Shown here piece after piece: positions 13,411-25,387 of a stretch of DNA of 64,000 nt. Origin of the DNA: Lolium rigidum (Eukaryota; Streptophyta; Magnoliopsida; Poales; Poaceae). The notes beneath the pieces are model-generated. The model ran no database searches. It was not told the origin of the DNA and saw nothing but the letters and a program-made list of their open reading frames with translations. Positions within the stretch are counted from its first letter, which is position 1, and each line of letters opens with the position of its first letter. The DNA lies in contig NC_061513.1 of assembly GCF_022539505.1 (NCBI RefSeq), positions 347,587,617-347,651,616 of the forward strand. Direction: 5' to 3'. A program made the position numbers and the translations under genes.

Positions 13411-14288
13411 TGTAGGGATTCATAGCATACAAAACAAAAAAATTCCTACCGCGAGAACGAATAACAAGCCAAGATCTAATCTAGTAGATAGTAGCAACGA
13501 GATGAAGATCAACATACCCTCGAAGATCGCTAAGCGTTAACGAGATAAATCTCGTGGTTGATATAGTCGATCATTTGCCGCTTTCAAAAGCGCGTAGAAG
13601 ATCTTGACGGTGCGACAATCTAGCAGCACCTCCGCACTCAGTCACACGTACGGTGTCGATGAGGACGTCCTTCTCCCCGTTCCAGTGGGCAGCGGATGTA
13701 GTAGATCCTCCTCAGAATCCCGCCAGCACGACGGCATGGTGACAGTGGTGGTGGAGATCTCCGGCAGGCCTTCACCGTAAGCGCTGCGGGAGAAAGAGGG
13801 GGGAGGGAGTAGCTAGGGTTTGGGAGAGGGGGCACTTGGGGCACTCGCCTAGGAGCCCCTTGGTGGTGCGTCTGGCTTTGATATGGCCTGCCACTCCCCC
13901 TCCTCCTCTATATATTGGTCGAAAACGTAGGGTTCCCCCAAAACCTCTTTGGACTCCAACTCCCAAACTTACCAAAATTGGAAACATAGATGGAAAGGGA
14001 TTTCTCCCTTTCCTTCTTGTTTGGCCGGCCAACTAGGTGGAGTCCACCATGGACTCCACCTTCCCACTTGGTCGGTTGGCTAGGGCTGGTGGAGTCCCTC
14101 CAGGACTCTACCTGCCACAGTGATTTATTCCAGATGATTCTAGAATCTTCTACAACCTTCCATAAATGCACCGGACCATTCCCAAACTTGGGATGTGACT
14201 TCCTATATGTGAATCTTATTCTCCGGACCATTTTGGAACTCCTCGTGCTGTCCTGGATCCCATCCAAGACTCTGAACAATTGAAAGGA
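13411..14288 (-). mobile_element. Copia-1 5' LTR, truncated in U3
   Basis: This matches 889-1445 and 7825-7862 closely, then continues with a U3 block (13996-14285) that resembles the promoter-proximal part of BARE/Angela LTRs (ggagttccaaaatggtccgg on the minus strand). A minus-strand TATA-like CAATATATAGAGG lies near 13906-13918. The outermost U3 part expected next is absent at 14289, where another repeat begins. The missing end may lie beyond the nested stack that follows. Confidence 0.8.
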
Positions 14289-14572
14289 TGAGATGTCGCC
14301 TAGAGGGGGTGAATAGGCGTTTTAAAAACTCTTACGGATTTGGCTTGTAAGAATGCGGAATTAAAATAACGTTTAGTTTACAAGCACAAACCCTAAATAT
14401 GCTAAGCTCAACTAAGTGCAACAGTAACAACTAGAGCTAAGCAAGATAGGCACAAGATATATGTAGCATAAGTGATAGCAAGATATATGTACTTCAAGCA
14501 CGATGGCTATCACAAGGAAAGTAAGCTCGGGTATAGAAATAACCGAGGCACGCGGAGACGAGGATGTATTCC
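14289..14572. repeat. H: fragment of an unclassified LTR-like repeat
   Basis: A sequence beginning TGAGATGTCGCCTAGAGGGG interrupts the Copia-1 LTR. It continues through ordinary non-coding sequence to 14572, where solo LTR A is inserted, and resumes at 16157-16191 before element B begins. The start is one I have seen in many grass intergenic repeats, but I cannot name the family or give its orientation. No ORF, PBS or PPT is visible. Its far end is not seen in the window and is probably hidden beyond B and the gap. Confidence 0.5.
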
Positions 14573-16151
14573 TGATACGTCTCCGACGTATCGATAATTT
14601 CTTATGTTCCATGCCACATTATTGATGATATCTACATGTTTTATACACATTATATGTCGTATTTATGCATTTTCCGGCACTAACCTATTAACGAGATGCC
14701 GAAGAGCCAGTTGCTGTTTTCTGCTGTTTTTGGTTTCAGAAATCCTAGTAAAGAAATATTCTCTGAATTGGACGAAATCAATGCCCAGGGTCCTATTTTG
14801 CCACAAAGCTTCCAGAAGATCGAAGGGAAGACGAAGTGGGGCCACGGGGCACCGCCACACTAGGGCGGCGCGGCGCAGGAGGGGCCCGCGCGGCCCAGCT
14901 GTGTGGGGCCCCCGTGACCCCTCCGACTCCGCCCTTCCGCCTACTTAAGGTCTTCGTCGCGAAACCCCCGCGCCGAGAGCCACGATACGGAAACCTTGCG
15001 AGACCGCCGCCGCCAATCCCATCTCGGGGGATTCGGAGATCACCTCCGGCACCCTGCCGGAGAGGGGAATCATCTCCCGAGGACTCTTCACCGCCATGGT
15101 CGCCTCCGGAGTGATGAGTGAGTAGTTCACCCTCGGAATATGGGTCCATAGCAGTAGCTAGATGGTTGTCTTCTCCTCATGTGCTTCATTGTCGGATCTT
15201 GTGAGCTGCCTAACATGATCAAGATCATCTATCCGTAATTCTATATGTTGTGTTTGTCGGGATCCGATGGATAGAGAATACTATGTTATGTTGATTATCA
15301 ATCTATTACCTATGTGTTGTTTATGATCTTGCATGCTCTCCGTTATTAGTAGAGGCTCCGGCCAAGTTTTTGCTCTTAACTCCAAGAGGGAGTATTTATG
15401 CTCGATAGTGGGTTCATGCCTCCATTAAATCGGGACAAGGATGAAAGTTCTAAGGTTGTGTTGTGCGTGTTGCCACTAGGGATAAAACATTGATGCTATG
15501 TCTAAGGATGTAGTTATTGATTACATTACGCACCATACTTAATGCAATTGTCACTGTTGTTTGCAACTTAATATCGGAAGGGGTTCGGATGATAACCTCG
15601 AAGGTGGACTTTTTAGGCATAGATGCATGTCTGGATAGCGGTCTATGTACTTTGTCGTAATGCCCAATTAAATCTCACAATACTCATCATATCATGTATG
15701 TGGATTGTTATGCTCTCTTTATTTGTCAATTGCTCGACTGTAATTTGTTCACCCAACATGCTATTTATCTTATGGGAGAGACACCTCTAGTGACTGTGGA
15801 CCCCGGTCCATTCTTTACATTGAATACAATCTACGCAATACTTGTTCTATCGATGCTCGCAAACAATCATTATCCACACTATACATCTAATCCTTTGTTA
15901 TAACAAGCGGTGAGATTGACAACCTCATCGTTTCGTTGGGGCAAAGTACTTGTGTGTTGTGCGAATTCCACGTTGGCGCGGAATCTGCGGTGTTGCGCCG
16001 CACTACATCCCGCCGCCATCAACCTTCAACGTGCTTCTTGGCTCCTCCTGGTTCGATAAACCTTGGTTTCTTTCTGAGGGAAAACTTGCTGCTGTGCGCA
16101 TCATACGTTCCTCTTGGGGTTCCCAACGAACGTGTGAGTTACACGCCATCA
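14573..16151 (+). mobile_element. A: solo LTR of a Sabrina-like Gypsy element
   Basis: This is a complete 1.58-kb LTR running from TGATACGTCTCCGACGTATC to ...TTACACGCCATCA. It is flanked by a perfect 5-bp TSD, ATTCC (14568-14572 and 16152-16156), with no internal region, so it is a solo LTR left by LTR-LTR recombination. The same LTR family occurs in B, C, D, F and G. The GC-rich middle (14820-15110) gives overlapping ORFs on both strands that are compositional shadows. Confidence 0.9.
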
Positions 16152-16156
16152 ATTCC

Positions 16157-16191
16157 CGTGTTCCCTTCCTTTGCAAGAAGGTACGTCACGT
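16157..16191. repeat. H: second piece of the unclassified repeat
   Basis: These 35 bp follow the second ATTCC copy and continue repeat H. Element B begins at 16192, so CACGT (16187-16191) is B's presumed left TSD. The matching right copy is not visible because B's right end is lost. Confidence 0.5.
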
Positions 16192-17784
16192 TGATGCGCG
16201 TATAATTGACACGTCCGTTGGGAACCCAAAGAGGAAGGTGTGATGCGCACAGCAGTAAGTTTTTCCTCAGTAAGAAACCAAGGTTTAATCGAACCAGTAG
16301 GAGTCAAGAAGCACGTCGAAGGTTGATGGCGGCGGGATGTAGTGCGGCGCAACACCAGGGATTCCGGCGCCAACGTGGAACCTGCACAACACAATCAAAG
16401 TACTTTGCCCCAACGAAACAGTGAGGTTGTCAATCTCACCGGCTTGCTGTAACAAAGGGTTAGATGTATAGTGTGGATGATGATTGTTTGCAGAAAACAG
16501 TAGAACAAGTATTGTAGTAGATTGTATTCAATGTAAAAGAATGGACCGGGTCCACAGCTCACTAGAGGTGTCTCTCCCATAAGATAAATAGCATGTTGGG
16601 TGAACAAATTACAGTCGGGCAATTGACAAATAGAGAGGGCATGACCATGCACATACATGATATGATGAGTATAGTGAGATTTAGTTGGGCATTACGACAA
16701 AGTACATAGACCGCTATCCAACATGCATCTATGCCTAAAAAGTCCACCTTCAGGTTATCATCCGAACCCCTTCCAGCATTAAGTTGCAAACAACAGAAAA
16801 TTGCATTAAGTATGGTGCGTAATGTAATCACTAACTACATCCTCGGACATAGCATCAATGTTTTATCCCTAGTGGCAACAAGCACATCCACAACCTTAGA
16901 ACTTTCTCGTCACCGTCCTGCATTTAATGGAGGCATGAACCCACTATCGAGCATAAATACTCCCTCTTGGAGTTAAGAGTAAAAACTTGGCCAAAGCCTC
17001 TACTAATAATGGAGAGCATGCAAGATCATAAACAACACATAGGTAATAGATTGATAATCAACATAACATAATATTCTCTATCCATCGGATCCCGACAAAT
17101 ACAACATATAGCATTACAGATAGATGATCTTGATCATGTTAGGCAGCTCACAATATCCGACAATGAATCACATAAGGAGAAGACGACCATCTAGCTACTG
17201 CTATGGACCCATAGTCCAGGGGTGAAGTACTCACACATCACTCCGGAGGCGACCATGGCGGTGAAGAGTCCTCCGCGAGATGATTCCCCTCTCCGCAGAG
17301 TGCCGGAGGCGATCTCCCCGAATCCCCGAGATGGGATTGGCGGCGGCGGCGTCTCGCAAGGTTTTCCGTATCGTGGCTCTCGGCATCGGGGGCTTTCGCG
17401 ACGAAGACTATATATAGGCGGAAGGGCAGGTCGTGGGGGCCACACGAGGGCCCCACACGCCGGGGCCGCGCGGCCAGCACTCGGCCGCGCCGCCTCGTTG
17501 TGGCGGCGCCTCGTGGCCCCACTTCGTAAGTCCTCCGGTCTTCTGGAAGCTTCGTGTAAAAATAGGCCCCTGGGCGTCGATTTCGTCCAATTCCGAGAAT
17601 ATTTTCTTACTAGGATTTCTGAAACCAAAAACAGCAGAAACAAGAATCGGCTCTTCGGCATCTCGTTAATAGGTTAGTGCCGGAAAATGCATAAATATGA
17701 CATAAAGTATACATAAAACATGTAGATATCATCAATAATGTGGCATGGAACATAAGAAATTATCGATACGTCGGAGACGTATCA
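16192..17784 (-). repeat. B 3' LTR
   Basis: A full LTR of 1593 bp, TGATGCGCG...GACGTATCA on the plus strand, which is the reverse complement of the A-type LTR. It is followed immediately by the minus-strand PPT CTAAGCTTGGGGATGC (17785-17800). The promoter is presumed to lie just upstream of the GC-rich block near 17.3-17.5 kb (minus). Confidence 0.9.
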
Positions 17785-20386
17785 GCATCCCCAAGCTTAG
17801 TTCATGCTCGTCCCGAGCAGGTAAAAGATAACAAAGATAATTTCTGGAGTGACATGCCATCATAACCTTGATCATACTATTGTAAGCATATGTAATGAAT
17901 GCAGCGATCAAAACAATGGTAATGACATGAGTAAACAACTCGAATCATAAAGCAAAGACTTTTCATGAATAGTACTTTCAAGACAAGCATCAATAAGTCT
18001 TGCATAATAGTTAACTCATAAAGCAATAAATCAAAGTAAAGGTATTGAAGCAACACAAAGGAAGATTAAGTTTCAGCGGTTGCTTTCAACTTATAACATG
18101 TATATCTCATGGATATTGTCAATGTAAAGTAATATAACAAGTGCAATATGCAAGTATGTAGGAATCAATGCACAGCTTCACACAAGTGTTTGCTTCTTGA
18201 GGTGGAGAGAGATAGGTGAACTCGACTCAACATAAAAGTAAAAGAAAGGCCCTTCGCAGAGGGAAGCATTGATTGCTATATTTGTGCTAGAGCTTTGGTT
18301 TTGAAAACAAGAAACAATTTTGTCAACGGTAGTAATAAAGCATATATATCATGTAAATTATATCTTGCAAGTTGCAAGCCTCATGCATAGTATACTAATA
18401 GTGCCCGCACCTTGTCCTAATTAGCTTGGATTACCGGGATTGTCATCGCAATACACATGTTTTAACCAAGTGTCACAAAGGGGTACCTCTATGCCGCCTG
18501 TACAAAGGTCTAAGGAGAAAGCTCGCATTTGGATTTCTCGCTTTTGATTATTCTCAACTTAGACATCCATACCGGGACAACATAGACAACCGATAATGGA
18601 CTCCTCTTTAATGCATAAGCATTTAGCAACAATTAATGTTCTCATATGAGATTGAGGATATATGTCCAAAACTGAAACTTCCACCATGATTCATGGCTTT
18701 AGTTAGCGGCCCAATTTTCTTCTCTAACATTATGCATGCTCTAACCATTAAATGAGTGGTAAATCTCCCTTACTTCAGACAAGACGGACATGCATAGCAA
18801 CTCACATGATATTCAACAAAGAGTAGTTGATGGCGTCCCCAGGAACATGTTTATCGCACAAAGAAACAACTTAATAAGAGATAAAGTGCATAAGTACATA
18901 TTCAATACCACAATAGTTTTTAAGCTATTTGTCCCATGAGCTATATATTGCAAAGGTAAAGAATGGAAATTTTAAAGGTAGCACTCAAGAAATTTACTTT
19001 GGAATGGCGGAGAAATACCATGTAGTAGGTAGGTATGGTGGACACAAATGGCATAGTGGTTGGCTCAAGGATTTTGGATGCATGAGAAGTATTCCCTCTC
19101 GATACAAGGTTTAGGCTAGCAAGATTATTTGAAACAAACACAAGGATGAACCGGTGCAGAAAAACTCACATAAAAGACATATTGTAAACATTATAAGACT
19201 CTACACCGTCTTCCTTATTGTTCAAAACTCAATACTAGAAATTATCTAGACTTTAGAGAGACCAATTATGCAAACCAAATTTTAGCAAGCTCTATGTATT
19301 TCCTCATTAATAGGTGCAAAGTATATGATGCAAGAGCTTAAACATGAGCACAACAATTGCCAAGTATCAAATTATTCAAGACATTTTAGAATTACTACAT
19401 GTAGCATTTCCCGATTCCAACCATATAACAATTTAACGAAGAAGATTCAACCTTCGCCATGAATACTATGAGTAAAGCCTAAGGACATATTTGTACATAT
19501 GCAACAGCGGAGCGTGTCTCTCTCCCACACAATGAATGCTAGGATCCATTTTATTCAAACATAAACAAAAACAAAAACAAACCGACGCTCCAAGCAAAGC
19601 ACATAAGATGTGATGGAATAAAAATATAGTTTCAGGGGAGGAACCTAATAATGTTGTCGATGAAGAAGGGGATGCCTTGGGCATCCCCAAGCTTAGACGC
19701 TTGAGTCTTCTTAAAATATGCAGGGGTGAACCACCGGGGCATCCCCAAGCTTAGAGCTTTCACTCTCCTTGATCATATTGTATCATCTCCCTCTCTTGAT
19801 CCTTGAAAACTTCCTCCACACCAAACTCAAAACAACTCATTAGAGGGTTAGTGCACAATTAAAATTTACATGTTCAGAGGTGACATAATCATTCTTAACA
19901 CTTCTGGACATTGCACAAAGCTACTGGACATTAATGGAACAAAGAAATTCATCCAACATAGCAAAAGAGGCAATGCGAAATAAAAGGCAGAATCTGTCAA
20001 AACAGAATAGTTCGTAAAGACGAATTTTATTGAGGCACCAGACTTGCTCAGATGAAAATGCTCAAATTGAATGAAAGTTGCGTACATATCTGAGGATCAC
20101 TCACGTAAATTTTCATAATTGTCTGAGTTACCTAGAGAGAATTAGGCCCAGATTCGTGACAGCAAATAAATCTGTTTCTGCGCAGTAATCCAAATCTAGT
20201 ATGAACCTTACTATCAACGACTTTACTTAGCACAACAATGCACAAAACTAAGATAAGGAGAGGTTGCTACAATAGTAACAACTTCCAAGACTCAAATATA
20301 AGATAAAAGTACTGTACTAAAAATATGGGTTGTCTCCCATAAGCGCTTTTCTTTAACGCCTTTCAGCTAGGCGCAGAAAGTGTATA
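17785..20386 (-). repeat. B internal 3' non-coding region with PPT and PPT-like repeats
   Basis: About 2.6 kb between the gag-protease stop and the 3' LTR has no long ORF, and pol is absent from where it would be expected. The motif GCATCCCCAAGCTTAG occurs three times: at 17785-17800 (the true PPT, read in reverse), 19681-19696 and 19739-19754. The middle copy is half of a perfect hairpin, GGGGATGCC-TTG-GGCATCCCC (19668-19688). The same arrangement recurs in D and F. Confidence 0.75.
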
Positions 20387-22501
20387 TCAAGTGTTATCAA
20401 GAGATGAAGCATCAACATCATAATTGGTTCTAATAATAGAATCAAAAGGTAACTTCATTCTATTTCTAGGGAAGTGTTCCATACCTTTCTTGAGAGGAAA
20501 TTGATATTTAATATTACCTTCCTTCATATTAATGATAGCTCCAACAGTTCGAAGAAAAGGTCTTCCCAATATAATGGGACAAGATGCATTGCATTCAATA
20601 TCCAAGACAACAAAATCAACGGGGACAAGTTTATTTTTAACCATAATACGAACATTATCGATCCTCCCCAAAGGTTTCTTTATAGAATGATCAGCAAGAT
20701 TAACATCCAAATAACAATTTTTCAATGGTGGCAAGTCAAGCATATTATAGATTTTCTTAGGCATAACGGAAATATTTGCACCAAGTTTACATAAAGCACT
20801 AAAATCAAAGTCATTGACCTTCATCTTAATGATGGGCTCCCAACCATCCTCTAGCTTCCTAGGAATAGAAGCTTCACGTTCTAGTTTCTCTTCTCTAGCT
20901 TTTATGAGAGCATTCGTAATATGTTTTGTAAAGGCCAAATTTATAGCACTAACATTGGGACTTTTAGCAAGCTTTTGTAAGAACTTTATGACTTCAGAGA
21001 TGTGGCAATCATCAAATTCTAACCCATTATGATCTACAGAAATGGGATCATTGTCCCCAATATTTTGAAAAATTTCAGCAGTTTTATCAATTTAAGCAGT
21101 TTTAGCAGTTTCAGGTAATTTTGCACGCTTTGCACTAGGAGTAGTAACATTGCCAACACCAATTATTTTACCATTGATAGTAGGAGGTGTAGCAACATGT
21201 GAATCCTTAACATTACTAGTGGTGGTAATAGTCCAAACTTTAGCTACATTATTCTCTTTAGCTAGTTTTTCATTTTCTTCTCTTTCCCACCTAGCATGCA
21301 ATTCAGCCATCAATCTTATATTCTCATTAATTCTAACTTGGATGGAATTTGCTGTAGTAACAATTTTATTTTCAATATCCTTATTAGGCATAACTTTCAA
21401 TTTTAAAAGATCAACATCAGAGGCAAGTTTATCAACCTTAGAAGCGAGAATATCAATTTTATCGAGCTTTTCCTCAACAGATTTGTTAAAAGCAGTTTGT
21501 GTACTAATAAATTCTTTAAGCATAGATTCAAGTCCAGGGGGTGTGTTCCTATTATTGTTGTAAGAATTCCCATAAGAATTACCATAACTATTACCATTAG
21601 TATAAGGATATGGCCTATAGTTATTACTAGAATTGTTCCGATAAGCATTGTTGTTGAAATTATTATTTTTAATGAAGTTTACATCAACATGTTCTTCTTG
21701 GGCAACCAATGAAGCTGACGGAACATTATTAGGATCAACATTAGTCCTATCATTCACAAGCATAGACATAATAGCATCAATCTTATCACTCAAGGAAGAG
21801 GTTTCTTCGACAGAATTTACCTTCTTACCTTGTGGAGCTCTTTCACGTGTGCCATTCAGAGTAATTAATCATCATGTTATCAAGAAGCTTTGTTGCTTCA
21901 CCAAGAGTGATGGACATAAAGGTACTTCCAGCAACTGAATCCAATAGGTTCCGCGAAGAAAAGTTCAATCCTGCATAAAAGGTTTGGATGATCATCCAAG
22001 TAGTCGATCCATGGGTTGGGCAATTTTTAACCAAAGATTTCATTCTTTCCCAAGCTTGTGCAACATGCTCATTATCCAATTGTTTAAAATTCATTATGCT
22101 ACTCCTCAAAGATATAATTTTAGCAGGGGGATAATATCTACCAATAAAAGCATCCTTGCATTTAGTCCATGAATCAATACTATTTCTAGGCGAGAGATAG
22201 CAACCAATCTTTAGCTCTTCCTCTTAAAGAGAAAGGAAACAATTTTAATTTTATAATGTCACCATCTACATCCTTATACTTTTGCATTTCACACAATTCA
22301 ACAAAATTATTGAGATGGGCAGCGAAGATCATCGAACTAACACTCGTAAAATTGCTCTCTCATAACAAGATTCGAGTAAAGCAGATTTAATTTCAAAGAA
22401 TTCTCGCCGTAGTAGCAGTGTGGAGCAATAGGTGTGCATAGGAAATCATTATTATTTGTGGTTGTGAAGTCACACAACTTAGTATTTTCAGGAGTACCCA
22501 T
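20387..22501 (-). pseudogene. B gag-protease, frameshifted
   Basis: The start codon is at 22501 (MGTPENTKL) and the stop follows SSLDNT at 20387. Pieces of the Gypsy gag are in separate frames: the capsid core with WERMKSLVKNCPTHG (21843-22109), an Asn-rich and then coiled-coil-like spacer (21092-21793), and a retropepsin-like aspartic protease (20387-20938) with the flap region ILGRPFLR. The catalytic motif reads KLGAN where D and F have DLGAS, so the active-site Asp is lost and this copy's protease should be dead. Frameshifts at 22403-22409 and 22191-22194 sit at CTCG/CGAG positions that other copies support as CTG/CAG. No zinc knuckle is visible. Confidence 0.8.
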
Positions 22502-22695
22502 TTTAGCAGTAGTAAATAAAGCAAACTAGATAAAATAAATGCAAGTAACTAATTTTTTTGTGTTTTGATATAATGCAGCAAACAAGAAAGTAAATAAAAT
22601 AAAGCAAGACAAAAACAAAGTAAAGAGATTGGATTGTGGAGACTCCCCTTGCAGCGTGTCTTGATCTCCCCGGCAACGGCGCCAGAAAACAGTCT
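22502..22695 (-). other. B 5' leader and tRNA-Asp-type PBS
   Basis: The plus strand at 22668-22684 reads CCCCGGCAACGGCGCCA, identical to the 3' end of plant tRNA-Asp including CCA. The minus-strand PBS is therefore TGGCGCCGTTGCCGGGG, 11 bp from the LTR end. The rest is a short AT-rich untranslated leader before the gag ATG at 22501. Confidence 0.85.
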
Positions 22696-22934
22696 TGATG
22701 CGCGTATAATTGACACGTCCGTTGGAAACCCCAAGAGGAAGGTGTGATGCGCACAGCAGTAAGTTTTCCCTCAGTAAGAAACCAAGGTTTAATCGAACAA
22801 GTAGGAGTCAAGAAGCACGTCGAAGGTTGATGGCGGCGGGATGTAGTGCGGCGCAACACCAGGGATTCCGGCGCCAACGTGGAACCTGCACAACACAATC
22901 AAAGTACTTTGCCCCAACGAAACAGTGAGGTTGT
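22696..22934 (-). repeat. B 5' LTR, first 239 bp only (U5 side)
   Basis: This matches 16192-16430 and stops within ...GTGAGGTTGT, where the plus-strand LTR C begins at 22935. The expected continuation CAATCTCACCGG is not found to the right and probably lies in the gap. GTTGT (22930-22934) would be C's left TSD. Confidence 0.85.
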
Positions 22935-24465
22935 TGATACGTCTCCGACGTATCGATAATTTCTTATGTTCTATGCCATATTATTGATGATACCTACATG
23001 TTTTATGCACACTTTATGTCATATTCGTGCATTTTCTGGAACTAACCTATTAACAAGATGCCGAAGTGCCGGCTCTCGTTTTCTCGCTGTTTTTGGTTTC
23101 AGAAATCCTAGTAACGAAATATTCTCGCAATTGGACGAAACAAAGACCCAGGGGCCTATTTTTCCACGGAGCTTCCAGAAGACCGAAGAACATACGAAGT
23201 GGGGCCACGAGGTGGCGACACCACAAGGCGGCGCGGCCTAGGGGGCCGCGCCGCCCTATGGTGTGGCCCCCTGCGTCCGCCCCCGACTCGCCCTTCCGCC
23301 TACTTAAAGCCTCCGTCGCGAAAACCCCGAGGCGAAAAACCACGATACGGAAAACCTATCGAGACGCCGCCGCCGCCGATCCCATCTCGGGGGATTCTCG
23401 GAGATCTCCTCCGGCACCCCGCCGGAGAGGGGATTCATCTCCCCGGAGGACTCTACACCGCCATGGTCGCCTCCGGAGTGATGAGTGAGTAGTTCACCCC
23501 TGGACTATGGGTCCATAGCAGTAGCTAGATGGTTGTCTCCTCCTCATTGTGCTTCATTGTTGGATCTTGTGAGCTGCCTAACATGATCAAGATCATCTAT
23601 CTGTAATGCTATATGTTGTGTTTGTCTGGGATCCGATGGATAGAGAATACCATGTTATGTTAATTATCAAGTTATTACCTATGTGTTGTTTATGATCTTG
23701 CATGATCTCCGTTATTAGTAGAAGCTCTGCCAAGTTGATGCTAGTAACTCCAAGAGGGAGTATTTATGCTCGATAGTGGGTTCATGCCCGCATTGACACC
23801 TGGGAGAGTGACAAACCCCTAAGGTTGTGTTGTGCTCGTTGCCACTAGGGATAAAACATTGATGCTATGTCCGAGGATGTAGTTATTGATTACATTACGC
23901 ACCATACTTAATGCAATTGTCTCGTTGCTTTGCAACTTAATACCGGAAGGGTTCGGATGATAACCCGAAGGTGGACTTTTTAGGCATAGATGCAGCTTGG
24001 ATGGCGGTCTATGTACTTTGTCGTAATGCCCAATTAAATCTCACTATAATTATCATGTCATGTATGTGCATTGTTATGCCCTCTCTATTTGTCAATTGCC
24101 CGACCGTAATTTGTTCACCCAACATGCTTTTATCTTATGGGAGAGACACCTCTAGTGAACTCGTGGACCCCGGTCCATTCTAATACCGAAATACAAATCG
24201 CTGCAATACTTGTTTTACTATTTTCTCTCGCAAACAATCATCTTCCACACAATACGGTTAATCCTTTGTTACAGCAAGCCTAGGTGAGATTGACAACCTC
24301 ACTGCTTCGTTGGGGCAAAGTACTTTGGTTGTGTTGTGCAGTTCCACGTTGGCGCCGGAATCTCCGGTGTTGCGCCGCACTACATCCCGCCGCCATCAAC
24401 CTTCAACGTGCTTCTTGGCTCCTCCCGGTTCGATAAACCTTGGCTTCTTTCTAAGGGAAAACTTG
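22935..24465 (+). mobile_element. C: plus-strand Sabrina-like LTR, cut by the assembly gap
   Basis: The LTR runs from TGATACGTCTCC through the GC-rich promoter and leader region to ...AAGGGAAAACTTG, about 50-80 bp short of the usual LTR end, and then enters the N run. It cannot be decided whether C is a solo LTR or the 5' LTR of a larger element. It carries many CTCG spellings where LTR A has CTG (for example near 23077 and 24163). Confidence 0.8.
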
Positions 24466-24565
24466 NNNNNNNNNNNNNNNNNNNNNNNNNNNNNNNNNNN
24501 NNNNNNNNNNNNNNNNNNNNNNNNNNNNNNNNNNNNNNNNNNNNNNNNNNNNNNNNNNNNNNNNN
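24466..24565. other. Assembly gap (100 N)
   Basis: Exactly 100 N, the conventional size for a gap of unknown length. The flanks are two different positions of the same LTR family: the end of C on the left, and a point roughly 400-450 bp into LTR G on the right. The true missing sequence is probably much longer than 100 bp. Confidence 0.95.
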
Positions 24566-25387
24566 ATACGGAAAACCTTCCGAGCCGCCGCCGCCGCCAA
24601 TCCCATCTCGGGGGATTCAGGAGATCGCCTCCGGCACCCCGCGCGAGAGGGGAATCATCTCCCGGAGGTCTCTTCATCGCCATGATCGCCTCCGGATCGA
24701 TGTGTGAGTAGTCCACCCCTGGACTATGGGTCCATAGTAGTAGCTAGATGGTTGTCTTCTCCTCATTGTGCTATCATGTTAGATCTTGTGAGCTGCCTAT
24801 CATGATCAAGATCATCTATTTGTAATGCTACATGTTGTGTTTGTTGGGATTCGATGAATATTGAATACTATGTCAAGTTGATTATCAATCTATCATATAT
24901 GTTATTTATGTTCTTGCATGCTCTCCGTTGCTAGTAGAGGCTGCGGCCAAGTTGATACTTGTGACTCCAAGAGGGAGTATTTATGCTCAATAGTGGGTTC
25001 ATGCCTCCATTAAATCCGGGACGATGGACAGAAAGTTCTAAGGTTGTGGATGTCTTGTTGCCACTAGGGATAAAACATCGATGCTTTGTCTAAGGATATT
25101 TGTGTTGATTACATTACGCACCATACTTAATGCAATTGTCTGTTGTTTACAACTTAATACTGGAGGGGGTTCGGATGATAACCTGAAAGTGGACTTTTTA
25201 GGCATAGATGCATGCTGGATAGCGGTCTATGTACTTTGTCGTAATGCCCTGATTAAATCTCATAGTACTCATCATGAGATATGTATGTGCATTGTTATGC
25301 CTTCTTTATTTGTCAATTGCCCAACTGTAATTTGTTCACCCAACATCTGTTTATCTTATGGAGAGACACCACTAGTGAACTGTGGAC
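24566..25387 (+). repeat. G 5' LTR, segment 1 of 3
   Basis: This is plus-strand Sabrina-like LTR sequence from ATACGGAAAACC to ...GTGAACTGTGGAC, interrupted by element D. It resumes at 33537. The first few hundred bases of the LTR are in the gap. TGGAC at 25383-25387 is D's left TSD. Confidence 0.85.

Larger units (their letters stand above)
16192..22934 (-). mobile_element. B: minus-strand Sabrina-like Gypsy element (gag-protease only), 5' LTR interrupted
   Basis: In minus-strand order the element has a 5' LTR (only 22696-22934 remains), a tRNA-Asp-type PBS, gag-protease (22501 to 20387), a 2.6-kb non-coding stretch, a PPT and the 3' LTR (17784 to 16192). Both LTR pieces share the variant end TGATGCGCGTATAATTGAC, which differs from D and F and supports pairing them. 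The 5' LTR is interrupted at 22935 by LTR C, and its remainder is not in the visible sequence. No RT, RNase H or integrase is present. It is the most decayed of the three copies. Confidence 0.85.

Noticed and set aside
14793..15149. ORFs in the GC-rich part of the Sabrina-like LTRs (also near 17.2-17.6, 23.1-23.5, 26.4-26.7, 33.0-33.4, 34.8-35.3, 41.3-41.7 and 42.7-43.1 kb)
   Set aside because: The same LTR leader segment recurs in every copy with different frames and stops, so no protein is conserved.
20474..20794. Plus-strand 106-aa ORF opposite the protease (also 29655-29975 and 38021-38341)
   Set aside because: Conserved only because the protease on the other strand is; it is the antisense shadow of that coding sequence.
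22665..22684. Possible tRNA-Asp gene end
   Set aside because: Only the 3' acceptor-side match is present, beside an LTR; it is a primer binding site, not a tRNA gene.
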